Positions 59,298 through 64,000 of a stretch of 64,000 bases of DNA are shown here, piece after piece. The stretch is from Cryptomeria japonica (Eukaryota; Streptophyta; Pinopsida; Cupressales; Cupressaceae), in NCBI RefSeq assembly GCF_030272615.1, contig NC_081408.1, forward strand, positions 310,637,118 through 310,701,117. Reading direction: 5' to 3'. Numbering within the stretch: the first letter of the stretch is position 1; each line of letters opens with the position of its first letter. Made by a program: the position numbers and the translations under genes. The notes below the pieces were generated by a model that did not search any database, had not been told where the DNA came from, and saw only the letters and a list, made by a program, of their open reading frames with translations.

Positions 59298-60875
59298 ATA
59301 TCATATAACTTGGAAGTAAGAAGTAATGAAAGCTTTAATTATAACAAAAGTTCAATAATGGTTTATATTTTATTCACTTTTGTGTCATTAACTAAAATAT
59401 GTATGTGTTGTTTTTACAAGATTTTATGCATCCTCATCAACCTGGTGGCCATGATCAGGGTATTGCAGGTAGTTTAGGTGATGACCATGTTCTATACATT
59501 AAAACTACTCCTTCTTTGGACTTGTGAACTTGCTTTTCTAATACTAGACTTATTGATCATATATTTATTATGTAATTGATGCAGAGGGATCTAGTTGATG
59601 CTCTTCATGAATGATCATTCATACCTTAGGGAAACAAACCCCCAACACATCCTTTTTCTAGATCCTTGACTTGGATCAACCTCTCATTTCATCACTTATA
59701 ATATTTGAGAGCTTCATATTGTGATTTGTTCTTCACTGTCAACTCACCTCTCACTATATGATACTCTCTCCTTTTAAGCTTGTCACATTTTACTTGAGCT
59801 CAACTTCCAACAAGACAAGTTATGTGCTCAAGCAACTCCATGTTAGCCTTAACATTGTGAAAATACCAGGCATTTCAACCGTCATACCTTAACATATACC
59901 TACCCCTATCCTCCAAGAGTGTTCTTTCACTATCCTTATCTCATTAATGTCTGCTCCAACTACCCAAGAACTCATAATCTACACTTACTCATAGAATCCT
60001 TACAAATTCCAAAATTGAAAAATAAGGAACGCAAACTACCATTCATGGTGACTATCATGATCAAACAAGTAGATTGAAACTTTCTTGGCTTATCAATGTC
60101 CATCATACTAGGGAAGGTTATTTAGAGTTGTTCCAACCTAATTTAATCAACACAGTCTTATTTCAACCCATTGGACATCACTCAACAAAACAATATGGTT
60201 TGTTGTCCCAAAACAGGGAAAACTTTGTCTCAGACTGCTAGGGCACTAGTTTTCTTGACATTTGTACAACCATTCAACATAGGAAAAATTCAACATTTAA
60301 GATACTTGAGTTGACAATAGGAATCCAAAATTTCAGAATTTTTTAATGACTACATCATTGGATATTAACAAACCCTTGTGACTGACCCAGAGCTGAGGGT
60401 TTTGGATAGTTTAGAGAAAAAAAAATCAAACTCTCCTCATTCTTAACGACTATTTCTCTAACTTGGCACAAAACAAAGTTAATTCATTACACTTCACCCT
60501 ACAATCCTTGATTAGACATTTTTAATCTATTTGCTTGATGAGAAGAAACTTGAAACAGTGCATGAAATGTGACTGTCATGGAAATTTGCAATTAACAAGT
60601 TCAAAAACACAAAATTTTATTTATTTTATCAAGCCATAATATATTAAAGTGTTCTTCAAGGTGTCTCCTTCCTTCTTCCTTTACACTACCCTCTTGTCAC
60701 AAATTTACCTACCTTTTTCCTCCTTCATAGTGTTCTATTATTAAGATTAGCATCGAACACTTAATAAAGGTTCATCTTTTCTTACAATTCTTAATAAAGG
60801 TTCATCCTTGTTTACAATTCTTGCAGTTTTCATATATTTAATGCTTTATATATTTAATGTATTATTCTTCAGGTG
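59298..60875. other. Mostly non-coding, with a 30-bp tandem pair
   Basis: A short exon-like piece near 59421-59467 reads DFMHPHQPGGHDQGIAG before a GTAG. Two near-identical 30-bp copies (60761-60790 and 60791-60820) share TTAATAAAGGTTCATC. The rest, including a T/C-rich stretch at 59600-60400, shows no supported gene. Confidence 0.45.
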
Positions 60876-63016
60876 TTGTCAATATTCCTGTGCAAACGCC
60901 GCCTTATCTGAGGTTAGCCCCACCTGTATTGCCAACTGCAATATCAACAACACGCAACATGCAGACATTGTCTACTACACGTCATGTTGACCCACCCATT
61001 GTTTGTAGATCCCTCTTTTTCTCTCTCTTTCATTATGTGTTTATTTCCCTTAAAGCATTCTTTCTTGGGGTTATTTCATAGTGGATTCATTTTTTGCAAC
61101 AAGAGATGCACATGAGGATATGCCAGAGGCGACTGCTACTGATAACATACCATCATTTCTTGGATCTTCCCATATTGCTAGTACGGGAACATTGCAGGCC
61201 ACATTGGTGGTGAGCGACGAAGAATTTATTCCCTTAAAGATACAGAAGGTTCGAAGTACTTTAAAATTATTATTATATATAGTCTAATTGTAATTTACTT
61301 ACTGATCACTTGTTTTGGACTAATGATCCCATGATTTTTTTGCAGGAAATGATATTTTTAATAAAAATCTTAATGACATTGCATTGCAGATATTTGGGCC
61401 CAACATATGTAAGAGGTGGAACATCATATGTGACTTAACCCTAATCCACTATTTTGATTTCATATCATTGCTAGAATAGTTTTCCTTTGATCCTTTTGTT
61501 GAACTATACCAAGGGTAGCTTTAGTTTTTTCTTAATCTAACAGGTTTGTTTTTTCTTTAAAGGTGGAATGACCAAGAAAAAAAGTTAAAAGATGAACTAA
61601 CAAACTATATGGCTGGGTTGTTTGGAAATGACACATTCAACAAAACCAAGGTCCTTGGAAAAGATGGCACATATCTAGAGTATGGGAGGGACCAATACAA
61701 GACACATTTAGAAAAGAACGTAAAGTATGAGTGTCCTTCCATGATTCTAGAGAGGGAGTGGAAGGACTTGTTTTTGGATGTGAAGGAGATAATTCAAGGA
61801 AAAAATGAAATACACAACCAGACACCAAAAAAAGGTATGTGATACTATTAAGAATAAAATTATGTACTAATTACCCTTTATATTTATATAATCTAACATA
61901 TTTAAAACTTTTCATAGAGTGTGTGACACGTCAAAGGCAACCAAGGCAAGACAAGAAAAGCACGGGCAACGCAAACTCAGCTTTGGTGGTTATATGAAAC
62001 TTGCCACATGAATTGTAAGAATCAGTAAATGAAATATCGCATCAAAATATTCATAAATTGCAAACAATTTTTTTTTATTAAACAATACAAGAAAAAATGT
62101 AGGGCTCTGAATTTAATAGAGCACCCATAGAAGATGACAAGAGAATTTCCTACCAGCAAGGCTATATAGTGGTGGTTGAATGGCTATGAGAATTGAGTGG
62201 GCAAACATGAGATTCTGATGCATCCATCACAAAGGTAAATAAGCTAAATAAAAATGATTTCAAATTGAATACTTTACCAGTAATCTATTTGATGTTAAGT
62301 TCCAACATAAAGTGACTATATTCTTTTTAAATAAGCAAGCAATGATAAAAATGTGCATGACATTGGAATGTAGCCTGTTAATCGTGGAACACAACCTAGA
62401 CATGAAGGTCCAGATGTGCATTCCAATAGTGGAGGTATTCATTTGCTATTCAATTTTTTTATATAATTATTAATACAATTAAAAATATTAATTAAATTGT
62501 AATTAGTGTAGTAATTAATGTAACCTTTTTTGTTAATATTTTAGAGCATGTTGTCAGTGGTGACCAAGTGGAGCATGATCGAAGTATACCACATCAGGAA
62601 TGTGATGTTCCCCAATCAGATAAAGAGGACCACTATTATTCTTTTAAACAAATTTAATTGCAATTGGTGTATTGCTTAATGTAACCTTTCGTATTTCAAC
62701 TCTAGAGGATCTAGAGGGTGCTCAGCATGTTGAGGTTGAGTTTAGACAAAATGATGTGGAAGATGCTGTCATCCCATCAGGTAAAGAGCACCATGGTTAT
62801 GTTCTTTAAATTAATGAAATACTTGTCACAATAATAACAAATATTTTGAATTTAACCCATTTCTTTGTTATTGCAGACGATCCCCCTTTGGTTCAGTGTC
62901 CTTGTCATCTGTATAGGACTAGGCATACATCAAGATCACGAGCAGAGGGTAGAACAACTAAAGATGGGTGAAATGATGAAGAAAACGATGCTACACTTAG
63001 TTTTTACATAGCTTAA
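60876..63016 (+). pseudogene. Second CACTA gene, PF03004-like transposase exons
   Basis: A series of exon-like pieces, each with AG before and GT after: 60876-61007 (VVNIPVQTPPYLRL), 61081-61250 (MDSFFATRDAHEDMPEATAT), 61561-61835 (YMAGLFGNDTFNKT, YLEYGRDQYKTHLEKN, ILEREWKDLFLDVKEIIQGK), 61919-61998 (CVTRQRQPRQDKKSTGNANS), 62091-62190 (GSEFNRAPIEDDKRI), and short acidic pieces near 62545, 62705 and 62880. The 61.6-62.2 kb part has the layout of the plant En/Spm transposase family PF03004: a W-containing helix, then NR/K-rich, then the TG..S.A and G..P.R motifs. Identity is low, so the assignment is moderate. In CACTA elements this gene lies beside TNP2 and encodes the DNA-binding partner. Stops and missing splice signals suggest it is dead. 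Confidence 0.5.
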
Positions 63017-63059
63017 ATTTTTTTTAAAAAAAATGATTGTAATCTACCTTATTTGATAA

Positions 63060-63260
63060 TAACTGATTTTTATGTGTTAATGAATGTAATTATGTGCTAT
63101 TGACTATTCATGAATGATATGGGTTAATGAATATTGATGAATTTTGTGTGTTAATAAATGTTAATGAATTTTAATGAATGTTATGTGTTAATGAATGTTA
63201 TGTGATAATGAATGAATTCTATATTTTAATAATAGATGAAAGAATGAACGAATGTTAGAT
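63060..63260 (+). repeat. TTAATGAATG short interspersed repeats
   Basis: About ten copies of (T)TAATGAATG(TT) and variants, several spaced by TATGTG. CACTA elements carry 10-20-bp subterminal repeats bound by their small protein, so this may be the subterminal region of the right-hand element; that is inference. No clean TAGTG end was located. Confidence 0.55.
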
Positions 63261-64000
63261 GTTAATAGAGAATTTAGAGTGATGTTAGGGGGGGAGGCGC
63301 CAAATGATCTTCCACCTTCACATGGTTGGCACTGTTAATTAGAGAATATTAAACTATTCTTGAAACAAAGCGAAGCTCAATAAGATGACACACTTTTCAA
63401 TATTTCATTATGTTGCATAGTTAATCTTATTGAATAATGTATATTGAGTCTTAATTGCAGGGTCCAACAGAGCCAACACGAACAAAAACACCACAAGTTG
63501 TTGGCTATAATGAACTCCCATATTGTCTTGTATTTATACTAACACTATGAGTTGCTTCTAGTGTTGATATGCATGGCACGACTGTAAAAGTTGTGAATAT
63601 GCCTCATCCTTGTAATTTTTTTTATTAGTTTACATTTTCTTTAGCATATTTTAATTTTCCTTATCATTTTAAGTCTTACCACTTTTATATGGAATTTATT
63701 GTTCTAGTTTTTTACTATCTACCAGACATTATTAATACAAGGACTTGCATTGCATCCATTTTTTCAATTAGGTATTATAAAGGGTAGGTCATATTTGTAA
63801 ATGTCTCTTTGAGTTCATCCAAATTTAATAACTGTTACATCACATCTTGTTATTGTTGCAACAGGGATTATGGCCAATGTTCCCTCTTTTGCACTCCAAA
63901 TTGTAGCGGTCAATGTGCATGACCAAGTTTCCTTTGACATCTAGATGATAGTATTAACTTTTAAGTAATTAGAGGCTTATGAGGCATATTTGGCCAGTAT
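63261..64000. other. No gene recognised
   Basis: AT-rich end of the window. A CTAGTG near 63556 could be a CACTA end but has no matching CACTA start, so it is not called. Confidence 0.4.

Noticed and set aside
63550-63565. CACTA terminal end at CTAGTG
   Set aside because: No inverted CACTA start or 3-bp duplication could be paired with it within the window.

Overview
This window looks like intergenic nuclear DNA from a large, repeat-rich plant genome. A gymnosperm (conifer-type) source fits best: it is AT-rich, almost entirely decayed transposable elements, has very long LTRs and solo LTRs, and its only recognisable host gene is a broken plant diterpene synthase. No intact protein-coding gene, rRNA or functional tRNA gene was found. 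Species-level placement is inference.

Layout. 1-1178 (-): N-terminal part of a CACTA (En/Spm, TNP2-type) transposase, running off the left edge. 2.9-6.2 kb: an unassigned decayed reading frame and a retroviral-type zinc-knuckle remnant. 7356-13543 (-): a structurally complete Ty1/copia element with both LTRs, an initiator-Met tRNA primer site, a polypurine tract and a perfect 5-bp target duplication (ATATA), but a gag-pol broken by frameshifts and many stops. 13.9-18.0 kb (+): diterpene synthase pseudogene, exon by exon, with a foldback (MITE-like) element in one intron. 19.4-27.0 kb: a short tandem repeat, an array of about three 1.08-kb units, and a 1.64-kb solo LTR inserted in the first unit.

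27010-39426 (+): a Ty3/gypsy element with an unusually long 5' LTR (5.5 kb, including an internal duplication and a SINE), a decayed gag-pol, and a 3' LTR cut off after 2.2 kb. 39.5-51.3 kb: another LTR element, probably on the minus strand, with LTRs of about 4.4 kb around an interior of only about 1.26 kb that holds gag remnants and no pol. A 1.70-kb solo LTR of the same family as the 21.6-kb one sits in its right-hand copy. 51.5-55.0 kb: decayed reading frames of unknown origin. 55.4-63.3 kb (+): the C-terminal half of a second CACTA transposase with a poly-aspartate tail, then a degenerate SET-domain (protein lysine methyltransferase) fragment, then several exons resembling the second CACTA gene (plant En/Spm transposase, PF03004-like).

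How it fits together. The window is a palimpsest of nested insertions. Both solo LTRs have perfect 5-bp target duplications, and a paralogous empty site for each is present in the window. Most premature stops in the elements are TAG where the family has Gln (CAG), or TGA where it has Arg (CGA). That pattern is expected from deamination of methylated CHG and CG cytosines in silenced plant DNA. The most unusual feature is the SET-domain fragment between the two halves of the right-hand CACTA locus.
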